From Thermoflexaceae bacterium (GTDB taxonomy: Bacteria > Chloroflexota > Dehalococcoidia > Tepidiformales > Tepidiformaceae), in NCBI GenBank assembly GCA_015075555.1, contig JABTUD010000001.1, positions 1-64,000 of the forward strand: 64,000 bases of DNA. The letters run 5' to 3'. Every line of letters begins with the position of its first letter. Positions within the stretch are counted from its first letter, which is position 1. A program made the translations under genes and the position numbers. Below, piece after piece: positions 16,939-25,758 of this stretch. The notes beneath the pieces were generated by a model that was not told the origin of the DNA, did not search any database, and saw only the letters and a program-made list of their open reading frames with translations.

Positions 16939-18378
16939 TCAGCCCGCGGCAGACGCCAGCCGCGATGGCCCTTCGCCCTCCGCGTCCAGGCAGGCGAGCA
17001 TTTCCGCCACCGACGCGAGCTTGGCGCGCGGGCGACCCTCGCTGGCGCCCAGCGCCTGCTCTGCGGCATCGATCAGGCGCCACTCATCGAAGGTGACGCA
17101 CCGGCAGCCCTGGGTCCGGAGCAGCGCCGGGAAGTCTCGCTGCGGGCACGAAACGGGGGCCAGCGTGTGCCCGGCGGCGGCGTCTTCCAGCATCGCCGCT
17201 ACGGTCTCCACCGCATCCGGCTTGTTCGTGCCGATGACACCGGAAGGGCCTCTCTTTATCCATCCCGCGGTGTACATCCCGGTCGCTGGCTCATTGGTCT
17301 CCGAGTCGAGCACGCGCCCCAGCCTGTTGAGGATCACGCCCCAGCGTTCATGGAAAGGCACGTCCTGCAGGGGTACCCCCCGGTAACCCACCGAGCGGAA
17401 AACAAGCCCGGCCTCAATCGTCTCGAACTCCCCCATCGCCTCGGCAGTCAGCGCCCCGGATTCGTTCGCGACCAGGCGGTTCCGCGCCAGCCGCAGCGCT
17501 CCCACAGCGCCGCCGCCGTTGTCGACGAGCTCAACGGGCGAAACGAGGAAGCGCAGGAAGAGCTTTCGGCGCTTGCCTTCCGCGGGCCGGGCCGCGAACT
17601 CCGCGATCATTTCGACCTTGCGGCAAGCGAGGTGGTCGCCACGTGCTTCGAGCTCGGCGCGGCTCAGTTCATCGAGCTCCGCTTCGTCGCGGCGGATGAT
17701 GAGGTCAGCGTCAGCCAGGTGGGCGAGCTCCTTCAATTCGGGATTCGTAAAGGCTGCCTGCGCCGGGCCGCGCCGGCCCAGCAGGTGCACCTCGCGGACG
17801 CGGCTGGCGCTGAGCGCGTCGATGACGCGCCGGGGCATGTCGGTCTGCTCCATCTCCTCGCGCGAAAGGCAGAGGATTCGCGCGACATCGATGGCGACGT
17901 TGCCGACACCAACCACGGCGACGCGCTCCTGCGATAGATCGAACTCGCACGCCTGGAAGTCCGGGTGGCCGTTGTACCAGGCGACGAACGCGGTTGCCGG
18001 GTGGCTGCCGCGCAGGTCTTCGCCCGGGATGTTCATGCGGCGGTCCGTCTGGGCGCCGGTGGCGAACAGGACCTGGTGGTAGTGGCGGCGGATGTCGTCG
18101 AGCGTGAGGTCGCGGCCGAACTCGACATTCCCGAAGAACCGGAACCCCGGGTTCTCGGCGACGCGCGCGAAGCTCCTGGTGACGGTCTTGATCTTCTGGT
18201 GGTCAGGAGCGACGCCGTGGCGGACAAGGCCAAAGGGAGTGGGCAGCCGGTCGTACATGTCGACCCGCGTCCCGGGAGGCCCGTCGCGCAGGAGCGCCTC
18301 GGCGGCATAGAAGGCCGCGGGGCCGGCGCCGATGATCGCTACATCCAGGCCCTGGGAGCCATCCGCCCGCCCGCTCAT
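16939..18378 (-). CDS. Ferredoxin/adrenodoxin-NADP reductase (FprA-like flavoprotein, 479 aa)
   Basis: The N-terminal FAD-binding motif VAIIGAGPAAFYAAEAL and the characteristic PTPFGLVRHGVAPDHQKIK place it in the adrenodoxin-reductase branch. The NADP-binding VGVGNVAIDVARIL lies near residue 160, and GWIKRGPSGVIGTNKPDA near 365. It should move electrons between NADPH and ferredoxin or a related carrier. About 70 C-terminal residues extend past the usual end. It overlaps the upstream CBS gene by ATGA, so redox transfer and CBS sensing may be linked. Confidence 0.9.
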   Translation of the reverse strand: MSGRADGSQGLDVAIIGAGPAAFYAAEALLRDGPPGTRVDMYDRLPTPFGLVRHGVAPDHQKIKTVTRSFARVAENPGFRFFGNVEFGRDLTLDDIRRHYHQVLFATGAQTDRRMNIPGEDLRGSHPATAFVAWYNGHPDFQACEFDLSQERVAVVGVGNVAIDVARILCLSREEMEQTDMPRRVIDALSASRVREVHLLGRRGPAQAAFTNPELKELAHLADADLIIRRDEAELDELSRAELEARGDHLACRKVEMIAEFAARPAEGKRRKLFLRFLVSPVELVDNGGGAVGALRLARNRLVANESGALTAEAMGEFETIEAGLVFRSVGYRGVPLQDVPFHERWGVILNRLGRVLDSETNEPATGMYTAGWIKRGPSGVIGTNKPDAVETVAAMLEDAAAGHTLAPVSCPQRDFPALLRTQGCRCVTFDEWRLIDAAEQALGASEGRPRAKLASVAEMLACLDAEGEGPSRLASAAG

Positions 18379-18803
18379 GCGTCCATCAACTGCGTTTCGA
18401 GAGTCTCGACAGCACCGCGGTATTCGTTGAGCTGTGCCTTCACCAGGTCACCGATTGTTACCATCCCCACCAGGCGACCCGATTCGACGACTGGCATGTG
18501 CCGGAATCGGCGGGAAGTCATCGTGCGGAGCACCGCCTCCGCGTCGTCGGCCGGGGAGGCCACCATAACGGGGCTGGCCATCCAGTCGCCCACTGTTGCC
18601 TTCTCCGGGTCGTCCGCTGCCGCAAAATGGCGGATGATGTCGCGCTCCGAGAGGATACCGAAGGGGATGCCAGCCTCGTCGACGACGATGAGCGCACCGA
18701 TGTTGTTGCGGGCCAATGCTGCAATCGCTGTGCCGATGGATGCGCTGGCCGGGGTGGTGAAGACCTGCGGCCCTTTGGCAGCAAGGACGGATTCCAGTTT
18801 CAC
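18375..18803 (-). CDS. Two-CBS-domain protein (142 aa)
   Basis: The whole protein is a CBS pair. The first repeat has IGALIVVDEAGIPFGILSERDI and the second RHMPVVESGRLVGMVTIGDLVK. Such modules bind adenosyl nucleotides and report energy state. A GGAGG site lies 8 nt before the GTG start. It is the first gene of a two-gene unit with the ferredoxin reductase. The ligand and target are unknown. Confidence 0.88.
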   Translation of the reverse strand: MKLESVLAAKGPQVFTTPASASIGTAIAALARNNIGALIVVDEAGIPFGILSERDIIRHFAAADDPEKATVGDWMASPVMVASPADDAEAVLRTMTSRRFRHMPVVESGRLVGMVTIGDLVKAQLNEYRGAVETLETQLMDA

Positions 18804-18928
18804 GGGACGGCCTCCGGGGCCGGTGCTCGGCCAGTCCCCAGCATCTCACACCGCAGCCGGCATTGAACCATCCCTCGACCAAAAATAGGGGGACAAACGG
18901 ACCGGAATCCGGGGTGTGCGGTGGGAGG

Positions 18929-19768
18929 CTAGCCTTCTATCCACTCGGCGTCGAAGACGCGGACGGCCGGGCCGGTCATGTACACGGACCCCTTCCCGTC
19001 CCATTCGAGCACCAGGTCGCCCCCGGGTAGCGAGTCCACGATCCGGTCGCCGGTGAAGCCCCGCAATCGCGAAGCGGCGCAGACTGCCGAGGCGCTCGTG
19101 CCCGATGCGAGGGTGATGCCCGAGCCCCTCTCCCAGACGCGGTGCTTCACATGGCCCCGGTCGAGCACCTGCACCACCTGGAAGTTGGTACGGCGTGGAA
19201 AGAGGGGGTGGTTCTCCACCTGGGGCCCGATGCGTTCAAGCGGGAACTCATCCGGGTCGTGCTCGACGTAGTGAATGGCGTGCGGGTTGCCCACGCTCAC
19301 AAGGGTGAGGCGCAGCTCTATCCCGTCGACGGTGAGCGGCAGGCCGACCACCGGACCCGGGCCTTCAACGTTGGCGGGCAGGCTTGCGGGGTCGAAGCTG
19401 GGCGGGCCCATATCCACGCGCGCTGCCGTAACGACGCCGCCCTCCCGGAAGAGCGTTAGCGTCTTAATACCGGCAAGCGTTTCGACGGTCACCGTCTCGC
19501 CGCCGGCTGGAATGAGCCCTTCTTCGATCGCGAACTTGACCACGCAGCGGATGCCGTTGCCGCACATCTCGGCTTCGGAGCCGTCGGCGTTGAACATGCG
19601 CATGCGCATGTCGGCCACCTTCGAGGGGAGGGCGAGGATGAGCCCGTCAGAGCCGACGCCGAAGTGCCGGTCGCTCACGCGGCGGGCGACCTCGGGCCAG
19701 TCGCGTTCCTCAGTGGGAAGCACGTACACGTAGTCATTGCCAAGGCCGTGCATCTTGGTGACGCGCAT
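18929..19768 (-). CDS. dapF: Diaminopimelate epimerase, second catalytic Cys replaced by Ser (279 aa)
   Basis: DapF interconverts LL- and meso-diaminopimelate with two cysteines acting as acid and base. The first is present (Cys69 in NADGSEAEMCGNG). At the second site, where most members have ACGTG, this protein reads ASGTS, so Ser222 replaces the cysteine. All other family landmarks are intact (MHGLGNDYV, GNPHAI, WERGSGITL) and the length is normal. ATG 19768 follows a -10 box by 6 nt. The enzyme may be slower, or this may be a known lineage variant; loss of function cannot be assumed. Confidence 0.85.
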   Translation of the reverse strand: MRVTKMHGLGNDYVYVLPTEERDWPEVARRVSDRHFGVGSDGLILALPSKVADMRMRMFNADGSEAEMCGNGIRCVVKFAIEEGLIPAGGETVTVETLAGIKTLTLFREGGVVTAARVDMGPPSFDPASLPANVEGPGPVVGLPLTVDGIELRLTLVSVGNPHAIHYVEHDPDEFPLERIGPQVENHPLFPRRTNFQVVQVLDRGHVKHRVWERGSGITLASGTSASAVCAASRLRGFTGDRIVDSLPGGDLVLEWDGKGSVYMTGPAVRVFDAEWIEG

Positions 19769-19774
19769 GGTTGG

Positions 19775-19780
19775 AGTGTA
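19775..19780 (-). promoter_or_regulatory. -10 box for dapF, leaderless type
   Basis: TACACT on the minus strand lies 6 nt before ATG 19768. No -35 is evident. Confidence 0.45.
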
Positions 19781-19817
19781 GCAGGCATCCGACTGCCGGG
19801 GCCCACAAAAAAGGGGA

Positions 19818-19823
19818 TAAGAT
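19818..19823 (+). promoter_or_regulatory. Possible -10 box of the alpha/beta hydrolase gene
   Basis: TAAGAT lies 35 nt before ATG 19859, divergent from the dapF promoter. The gene has its own GGAGG site, so an ordinary leader is expected. Confidence 0.3.
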
Positions 19824-19858
19824 TGCCACTCACCAAGAGCGCGCTGGAGGCCGGTGCC

Positions 19859-20653
19859 ATGCCCTGGGTCGAAGTCAACGGGAATGACATCTACTACGTC
19901 GAGGAGGGATCGGGACAGCCGTTGGTCTTCCTTCACGGGATGAGCTCGTGTGGCGAGGCGTGGTTCCAGCAGTTCGAGCGCTTCCGGGACCGTTTCCGCT
20001 GCATCGCCTACGACAGCGTGAACCATGGGCACTCCTCGAATTCGCCTTATGACGCCGATGAGCCGGACCGCGCCGACGAGCTGGAGGGCTTCCTTGCGAC
20101 GCTGGGCATCAGGCGGCCGATCCTTGCCGGGAACTCCATGGGTGGCAATTCCCTGCTGCGCTGGGCGGCCAGGCATCCAGCAGAGGCGCTGGCGCTAATC
20201 CCATCCGGTATGGGCGTGCCACTCGACGGAGCGGGTGCGGCGCGAATAGACCTGCAACCGCTCGATCACGAAACGCTCTTCCTCCCCATTGGCGACTCGC
20301 TCACGGACGGATTCAGGAGCCGACACCCGCGGATGTACGAGCGCTACCTGCGCATCCGGTCGACAGCCACGCGAATCGAGGCATTGCGGAATCCGAGGTT
20401 GCCATCAGCTGCCACGCTGGCAGAGCACGCCAGCCTCTCCAGGGGCGTGAGGGCGATCACCTCGCCGATGCTCGTGGTTGTCGGTGCACTCGACCGGCTG
20501 GTGCCAATGTGCGAGCGGCTGCACGAACTGGTCGCACACTCACAGTACGTGAAGATCGACGGTGCACCCCACAACGTCTACTACGAGGCCGCCGCCCAAT
20601 ACAACGACGCCGTGGACGCCTTCCTGGCGAATGTCCCCGCGGCCGCCAGCTGA
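19859..20653 (+). CDS. Alpha/beta-fold hydrolase (264 aa)
   Basis: The fold is clear from FLHGMSSCGEAW (oxyanion region) and the nucleophile elbow GNSMGG. The likely catalytic triad is Ser93, Asp212 (GALDRLVP) and His238 (GAPHNV). The substrate is unknown; C-C bond hydrolases, esterases and lipases share this layout. No signal peptide is present. GGAGG lies 8 nt before ATG 19859, which sets the start. It is a single gene between dapF and the glycolytic operon. Confidence 0.85.
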   Translation: MPWVEVNGNDIYYVEEGSGQPLVFLHGMSSCGEAWFQQFERFRDRFRCIAYDSVNHGHSSNSPYDADEPDRADELEGFLATLGIRRPILAGNSMGGNSLLRWAARHPAEALALIPSGMGVPLDGAGAARIDLQPLDHETLFLPIGDSLTDGFRSRHPRMYERYLRIRSTATRIEALRNPRLPSAATLAEHASLSRGVRAITSPMLVVVGALDRLVPMCERLHELVAHSQYVKIDGAPHNVYYEAAAQYNDAVDAFLANVPAAAS

Positions 20654-20668
20654 CAGGATCGCCCGGGG

Positions 20669-21604
20669 TCAACGGGCACGGCGCACTGTTGTGGTGCATG
20701 CGCCCGTGGAGATGTTCGCCTGGAGCTCTATCGCGTCAGCATCGCGCACCCATGCGATACGAGGGTCATCGCGGCGGAACCACTGCCGCTGGCGGCGGAC
20801 AAGGCGGCGCGTGGCGCGCTTCGTCTGCTCCACGGCCTCATCGAGGCTGATCTCCCCTGCAAGGTGCCGTATGACCTCCCCGTAGCCGATGGAGGACATG
20901 GCCGGCGCGTCGGCAGGAACGCCTGCATCGAGCAGGCCCCTGACCTCGTCGATGAACCCCGCCGCGAACATTTCCTCGGCGCGGCGATTGATGCGCTCTT
21001 CGAGCACCGCCGGGTCGAGGTCGATGCCGAAGAGCAGGTATTCGAAAGGCGGTTGACCCTTGCGCTGCCAATCGGAGATGGGCACACCTGTGTGTTCGAA
21101 AACCTCGAGGGCGCGGACCACGCGGCGCACATTGCGCGCGTCGATGCGCTCCGCCGCGACCGGGTCCACAGCCCGCAACCGATCGTGGAGGGCGCCTGCG
21201 CCGCACTCGGCCGCAAAGCCGGCCAGTGCCGCACGGAGAGCGGCGTCGGGTGCAACTTCCGGCACCTGCCAGTTCTCGAGCAGCGCCCAGATGTACTGAC
21301 CGGTCCCACCCACCAGCCAGGGGAACGAGCCCCTCGCCCAGGCCTCGTCGAAGGCGGCATGGGCCTGCTGGCGGTAGAGAGCGAGCGAGAAGTCGCCGGC
21401 AGGATCGGCAACGTCAAAGAGGTGGTGCGGCACAAGGCGCTGCTCGGCGGCCGGGGGCCTGGCGGTGCCGATGTCCATGCCCCGGTAGACCTGGCGGCTG
21501 TCGGCGTTGACTATCTCCCCGCCCAGGCGCAGGGCAAGCTCCAGCGCAATCGCCGACTTCCCGGAGGCTGTCGGCCCCACAATGGCCACCAGCCGCGGGA
21601 GCAT
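20669..21604 (-). CDS. miaA: tRNA dimethylallyltransferase (311 aa)
   Basis: MiaA puts an isopentenyl group on A37 of tRNAs that read codons beginning with U. The P-loop GPTASGKS is at about 10-17, followed by the DSRQVYRGMDIGTA motif and the conserved PHHLFD. GGTGQYI and the C-terminal SSIGYGEV complete the family signature. Its ATG 21604 shares one base with the tpiA stop (TGATG), so it is the last gene of the tsaC-to-miaA operon. That puts two tRNA-modification genes, tsaC and miaA, at the two ends. Confidence 0.95.
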   Translation of the reverse strand: MLPRLVAIVGPTASGKSAIALELALRLGGEIVNADSRQVYRGMDIGTARPPAAEQRLVPHHLFDVADPAGDFSLALYRQQAHAAFDEAWARGSFPWLVGGTGQYIWALLENWQVPEVAPDAALRAALAGFAAECGAGALHDRLRAVDPVAAERIDARNVRRVVRALEVFEHTGVPISDWQRKGQPPFEYLLFGIDLDPAVLEERINRRAEEMFAAGFIDEVRGLLDAGVPADAPAMSSIGYGEVIRHLAGEISLDEAVEQTKRATRRLVRRQRQWFRRDDPRIAWVRDADAIELQANISTGACTTTVRRAR

Positions 21605-22353
21605 CAGCGGCCGGCGGCGGACACGATTGCTGCGAACTGGGGCGCCTTCAGCGAAGCGCCGCCAACAAGGGCGCCGTCGATATCCGGCTGTGCGAGCAGA
21701 GGGGCCGCGTTCTCGGGGTTCACACTTCCACCGTACTGGATGCGAATGGCGTCCGCGACGCTCCCACAGAGGGCGCGCAACTCCCCGCGGATGAAGGCGC
21801 AAGCATCCTGCGCGACTTCGGGAGTGGCCGTCTCACCGGTGCCTATCGCCCAGACGGGTTCGTAGGCCACGGTCAGACGCGCACTGAGATCGAGATCCCG
21901 CAACCCTTCCCGGATCTGCCGGGACAGTACGGCCTCCGTCTCGCCGGCACGGCGCTCTGCCAGCAGTTCGCCCACGCAGACAATGGGGTCGAGCGCGGAG
22001 CGGAGAACCGCTTCCGTCTTGCGCCGCACGCTCTCATCGGTTTCGCCGAAGAACTGCCGCCGCTCGCTGTGCCCGATCACCACGTAGCGGCAGTAGCCCT
22101 CGAGCATGACGACGCTAACCTCGCCCGTGAAGGCGCCCGCCCCCTCCCAGTAGACATCCTGGGCGCCAACGGCTACGTGGCTCCCGGCGGTCACCTCGCG
22201 TACCGTGGCCAGGTGCGGGAAGGGCGGACACACGGCAACATCACATTGGGCGCCCCGGGTCTCTGCCACAACCGCGCGCGCGAGGGCCGCGGCCTCGGCT
22301 TCGGTGGTGTTCATCTTCCAGTTGCCCGCGATGAACGGGCGGCGCTCAGGCAC
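21604..22353 (-). CDS. tpiA: Triosephosphate isomerase (249 aa)
   Basis: It interconverts dihydroxyacetone phosphate and glyceraldehyde 3-phosphate. Key residues are in NWKMN (Lys), GHSERR (His) and AYEPVWAIGTG (Glu). The phosphate-gripping loop GGSVN and VGGASLK are at the C-terminus. GTG 22353 is preferred because it yields the standard N-terminus just before RRPFIAGNWKMN and overlaps the apgM stop by 8 nt; an in-frame ATG at 22377 is the alternative. Confidence 0.95.
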   Translation of the reverse strand: MPERRPFIAGNWKMNTTEAEAAALARAVVAETRGAQCDVAVCPPFPHLATVREVTAGSHVAVGAQDVYWEGAGAFTGEVSVVMLEGYCRYVVIGHSERRQFFGETDESVRRKTEAVLRSALDPIVCVGELLAERRAGETEAVLSRQIREGLRDLDLSARLTVAYEPVWAIGTGETATPEVAQDACAFIRGELRALCGSVADAIRIQYGGSVNPENAAPLLAQPDIDGALVGGASLKAPQFAAIVSAAGR

Positions 22354-23548
22354 CGTACTTCTCGAACCGGCCCGCATGGCCCATCGCCAGCGGCATGACA
22401 TCGACGGCCGGGAAAGTGCCGAGGCTACCGCGAACGCACTCGCGCTCGTTGAAATGTTCGGCGAAGCCCTGGCGGCAGTACTGGGAGTGCAGCATGAAGG
22501 GCACCGGGTGCCATGAATGTGCCGCCATGAGCGCGGGCGTGGAATGGTCGCCCGCGATCATGAATACGTCCGCGCCGAGGTCAAGGAACTCAGGGAGGCG
22601 GCGGTCGAACTGTTCGACCATGTGGCACTTACGCTCGAAGTCGCCGTCCTCACCGGCCGCGTCCGTGTACTTGTAGTGCACGAAGAAGTAGTCGTAGTCG
22701 TTCAAGCGTTCGCGGATCGTGCGGAGCTGGTCGTCGATGCCGCCGGGGCAGGGCAGGGCATCCATCCCCGCGAGCCTGGCGAGTCCACGGTACATCGGGT
22801 AAACGGCCAGGGCAGCAGCCCGCAGCTTCCACACGCGCGGGAACTGCGGCAAATCGGGGTATTTCGCAAAGCCACGCAGAACGAGGCCGTTGGCCTTCTC
22901 CTCGTTGCTCAACACCTCGCGAGCGCGCGTGACGAACTCATTGACCAGCGCCGCGGTGCGCGCCGAGCCGTCGTTGCCGGCTACTGCCAGTAGCGGCTGC
23001 ACGCCCGTCCTCTGGGGGTCCGTGGTCGAGACGGCATCGCCGAGGCCCTTGCCCCGGAGCACCAGGACGAAACGGTGCTCCCGGACTGGCTCCACCAGCA
23101 CCTCCGCCCCGTTGAGCCTGATGCCTCGCAGCCGCTCGACCAGCGCTGCCGAGCGTTCCGTCGCCACCCGGCCAGCGCGGCGGTCAGTGATGTTGCCCCC
23201 GGCATCGAGCGTGCAGAAGTTCCCCCGGGCGGCGACGTCGTCCGGGCCCAGGTCGAAGTCGATGCCCACCGCTTCGAGCACCCCGCGGCCGATATCGTAC
23301 CGGTAGGGGTCGTAGCCGAAGAGCGCCAGGTGACCGGGGCCGCTGCCGGGCGTGATGCCCGGGCCTACAGGCACCGTCAGCCCCACCTCGGAGCGCTTGG
23401 CGAGCCGGTCCAGGTTGGGCGTATCCGCCTGTTCGAGCTCACTGCGCTGGGTCTCGGTTCGCGGGAGGCCACCCAGGCCGTCGAGGACGCAGAGGATGAT
23501 CTTCGTGTTGCTGGCTGTCGCCAGCCGGTTAGCGAGTTCGAGGTCCAC
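22346..23548 (-). CDS. apgM: Cofactor-independent phosphoglycerate mutase, archaeal type (400 aa)
   Basis: It interconverts 3- and 2-phosphoglycerate. The alkaline-phosphatase-superfamily metal sites are seen in CVLDGLGG near the N-terminus, PGSGPGHLALFGYDP around residue 70, and GDHSTP plus SWHPVP near the C-terminus. Length matches the archaeal aPGM family, not the 510-residue bacterial iPGM. It lies between the small membrane protein and tpiA; both neighbours overlap it, by 20 and 8 nt. Confidence 0.93.
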   Translation of the reverse strand: MDLELANRLATASNTKIILCVLDGLGGLPRTETQRSELEQADTPNLDRLAKRSEVGLTVPVGPGITPGSGPGHLALFGYDPYRYDIGRGVLEAVGIDFDLGPDDVAARGNFCTLDAGGNITDRRAGRVATERSAALVERLRGIRLNGAEVLVEPVREHRFVLVLRGKGLGDAVSTTDPQRTGVQPLLAVAGNDGSARTAALVNEFVTRAREVLSNEEKANGLVLRGFAKYPDLPQFPRVWKLRAAALAVYPMYRGLARLAGMDALPCPGGIDDQLRTIRERLNDYDYFFVHYKYTDAAGEDGDFERKCHMVEQFDRRLPEFLDLGADVFMIAGDHSTPALMAAHSWHPVPFMLHSQYCRQGFAEHFNERECVRGSLGTFPAVDVMPLAMGHAGRFEKYGA

Positions 23549-24095
23549 GGCGCTTCATCTTACGGTTCGTTGCCGCGGGGCGCGATTCCACGCTGGCCGG
23601 CGGCCCCAGCCGCTCCACGAGCTTCGCCGGGTTTCGCAGGCTCAGCGTCAGCCGTGTCGCGCGGGCGGGCAGCAGGCGCGGGATGACCCAGATCCGGACC
23701 GGCTGCCTGAAGGTAACCTGAACGGCCTCACCCCAGGCGCTGACAAGCGCCACCTCGCCGCGAAAAGCGGTGCGCACGCCCAGGCCCCCAACCAGGCTCC
23801 AGCGTGCCAGGCGCGCCCCGGCCACGTTCGTCAGCGGCACCACCACGTCCACAAACCCGGCAAATCGTATGCGCATGCCCGTGTCGGAGATTGCCACGAA
23901 GGAGGTTGGGGCCCGGAGAGCAGCCGAGAAGGTCCAGATGAAGACGAGCCCAAGAAGGAGCGGCACGAGCAGGAAGGGCAATGGCGTGCCATCGACGTAA
24001 GCCTTGAGAGAGAGCACGGCGCCCACACCCGTCGCCAGCGCGATGATGGCAAGGAGAACCTGGAACGCCCGGATGCCGCGAAAGACGAAGAGCAA
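23529..24095 (-). CDS. Two-helix membrane protein of unknown function (188 aa)
   Basis: Two hydrophobic helices (about 8-32 and 40-62) precede a beta-rich soluble part with TSFVAISDTGMRIRF and VVVPLTNVAGARL, which resembles the small PH-like domains of membrane proteins. The start is TTG 24095, two bases after the pgk stop, and the end overlaps apgM by 20 nt. It is thus embedded in a glycolytic operon, but nothing links it to glycolysis chemically. The function is not recognised. Confidence 0.6.
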   Translation of the reverse strand: MLFVFRGIRAFQVLLAIIALATGVGAVLSLKAYVDGTPLPFLLVPLLLGLVFIWTFSAALRAPTSFVAISDTGMRIRFAGFVDVVVPLTNVAGARLARWSLVGGLGVRTAFRGEVALVSAWGEAVQVTFRQPVRIWVIPRLLPARATRLTLSLRNPAKLVERLGPPASVESRPAATNRKMKRRGPRTR

Positions 24096-24097
24096 GG

Positions 24098-25294
24098 TCA
24101 GGCGTCCAGGAGCGCGGCCACGCCCGGCAGGACCCGCCCTTCAAGCATTTCCAGCGATGCGCCGCCCCCGGTGGAGACGTGGGTGAACCTCTCGTTCAGC
24201 CCGGCCGCGGCCACAACAGCTGCCGTTTCGCCTCCTCCGACGACCGTTGTCGCGTTGAGCGCGGCGATGGCGCGTGCCAGACCGAACGACCCGCCGGCGA
24301 AAGCCTCCCACTCAAACACGCCCATCGGTCCGTTCCAGACCACGGCCCGCGCGCGCCCGAGGGCCGCCGCGAAGACGCGCACGCTCTCGGGGCCAATGTC
24401 GAGGATCATCCAGCCCGGGGGGACTTCGTCGACGGGGCATGTGCGGGCCTCCGCCTGTTCAGCAAAGGCGCTGGCCGCAACCACATCCCCGGGCAGGTGT
24501 ACCTCGATATCGCGGCGAGCGGACTCGGCAATGACGCGGCGGGCCACCTCCACCTGCTCATCCTCGACGAGCGATCCCTGCACGTTCACACCCCGCGCCT
24601 GGAGAAACGTGTTGGCCATGCCGCCGCCAAGGATGAGGATGTCGAGCTTCGGAAGCAGGTGCTCGATGGCGGCGATCTTGGTGCTGACCTTGGCGCCGCC
24701 GATGACCGCCGCAAATGGACGCGGGGGGCTGGCAACGAGCGCGCTCAGGTAGAGCACCTCCTTCTCCATCAGGAATCCTGCCACGGCAGGCCGGTGGTGA
24801 GTGACTCCCTCGGTGGATGCGTGAGCGCGGTGCGCGGCGCCGAAGGCATCGTTCACGAACACATCCGCAAGTGAGGCAAGGGCGGCCGCGAAGTCCGCGC
24901 CGTTCTTCTCTTCTTCCGGATGGAAGCGGAGGTTCTCCAGCAGCAGCACGTTCCCGGGCTGGAGCCTGGCCACCGCCTCGCCGGCAGTGGCGCCCACACA
25001 ATCGGCAGCGAACGCCACGGGAACGCCGAGCAGGTCACCCAGCCGCACGGCCACCGGGGCGAGCGAAAGAGATGGGTCCGGCCCCTTCGGGCGGCCAAGG
25101 TGGGAACAGACAATCACGCGGGCGTCGCGTTCGAGCAGGTAGCGGATGGTCGGCAGCGATTCGCGGATGCGGGTGTCGTCGCCAACGGCGCCGTCTTCAA
25201 GCGGCACGTTGAGATCAGCCCGCACGAGGACGCGCATTCCGCGCACCTCGATGTCGCGCACCGTCTTCTTGCCAATGGACTCCACCGCCGTCAT
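24098..25294 (-). CDS. pgk: Phosphoglycerate kinase (398 aa)
   Basis: Pgk makes ATP from 1,3-bisphosphoglycerate. The substrate-binding N-lobe has VRADLNVPLEDG and HLGRPKG; the hinge and C-lobe have GGAKVSTKI and the nucleotide-binding GGGETAAVV and STGGGASLE. Length is typical. It overlaps rpiB by ATGA (25294-25291), so it is tightly coupled in the operon tsaC-rpiB-pgk-membrane protein-apgM-tpiA-miaA. Confidence 0.96.
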   Translation of the reverse strand: MTAVESIGKKTVRDIEVRGMRVLVRADLNVPLEDGAVGDDTRIRESLPTIRYLLERDARVIVCSHLGRPKGPDPSLSLAPVAVRLGDLLGVPVAFAADCVGATAGEAVARLQPGNVLLLENLRFHPEEEKNGADFAAALASLADVFVNDAFGAAHRAHASTEGVTHHRPAVAGFLMEKEVLYLSALVASPPRPFAAVIGGAKVSTKIAAIEHLLPKLDILILGGGMANTFLQARGVNVQGSLVEDEQVEVARRVIAESARRDIEVHLPGDVVAASAFAEQAEARTCPVDEVPPGWMILDIGPESVRVFAAALGRARAVVWNGPMGVFEWEAFAGGSFGLARAIAALNATTVVGGGETAAVVAAAGLNERFTHVSTGGGASLEMLEGRVLPGVAALLDA

Positions 25295-25758
25295 GCTCCC
25301 GCCTTCCCGGCAGCGATCCCGTCGCGCTCTACCGCCATCAGCTTCGCCACCCGCTGCGCGTGCCGTCCGCCCTCGAATGAGTACGAGAGGAACGCGGCAA
25401 GGATGTCGGCGGCGATTGCCCTGCCGACCTCAAGCCCTCCCAGTGCGAGCATGTTCGCATCGGTGTGCTGCCGGGCCCGGGCGGCGCCCCAGCTGGTGTG
25501 GCAGAGCGCACAGCGGATGCCCGGTACCTTGTTCGCGGTGATGCTGATGCCCACCCCGTTGCTGCAGATGACGACGCCCAGGTCTGCGCGCCCGTCCAGC
25601 ACCGCTCGTGCGGCGGCAACGGCGAAATCGGGGTAGTCGACGCTCTCCGGACCGTTCGTGCCGAGGTCCAGTGCATCGTGCCCGAGCGCGTTTGCTGTTT
25701 CGATCAGGTGTTGTTTGAGTTCAAAGCCGGCGTGGTCAGCGCCGAAGGCGACCTTCAT
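25291..25758 (-). CDS. rpiB: Ribose-5-phosphate isomerase B (155 aa)
   Basis: RpiB interconverts ribose 5-phosphate and ribulose 5-phosphate. GADHAGFELK at the N-terminus, the active-site Cys in ICSNGVG (about 67) and the downstream HTDANMLALGG are the family's conserved points. ATG 25758 overlaps the tsaC stop and its own stop overlaps pgk, both as ATGA. The open frame upstream of the ATG is unrelated sequence from tsaC. Confidence 0.93.
   Translation of the reverse strand: MKVAFGADHAGFELKQHLIETANALGHDALDLGTNGPESVDYPDFAVAAARAVLDGRADLGVVICSNGVGISITANKVPGIRCALCHTSWGAARARQHTDANMLALGGLEVGRAIAADILAAFLSYSFEGGRHAQRVAKLMAVERDGIAAGKAGA

Noticed and set aside
12418-17386. Very long plus-strand open frames (937 and 815 codons)
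   Set aside because: They lie opposite the CoA-transferase, hflX, thioesterase, dapL and fprA genes, have biased composition typical of antisense frames in GC-rich DNA, and show no recognisable domains.
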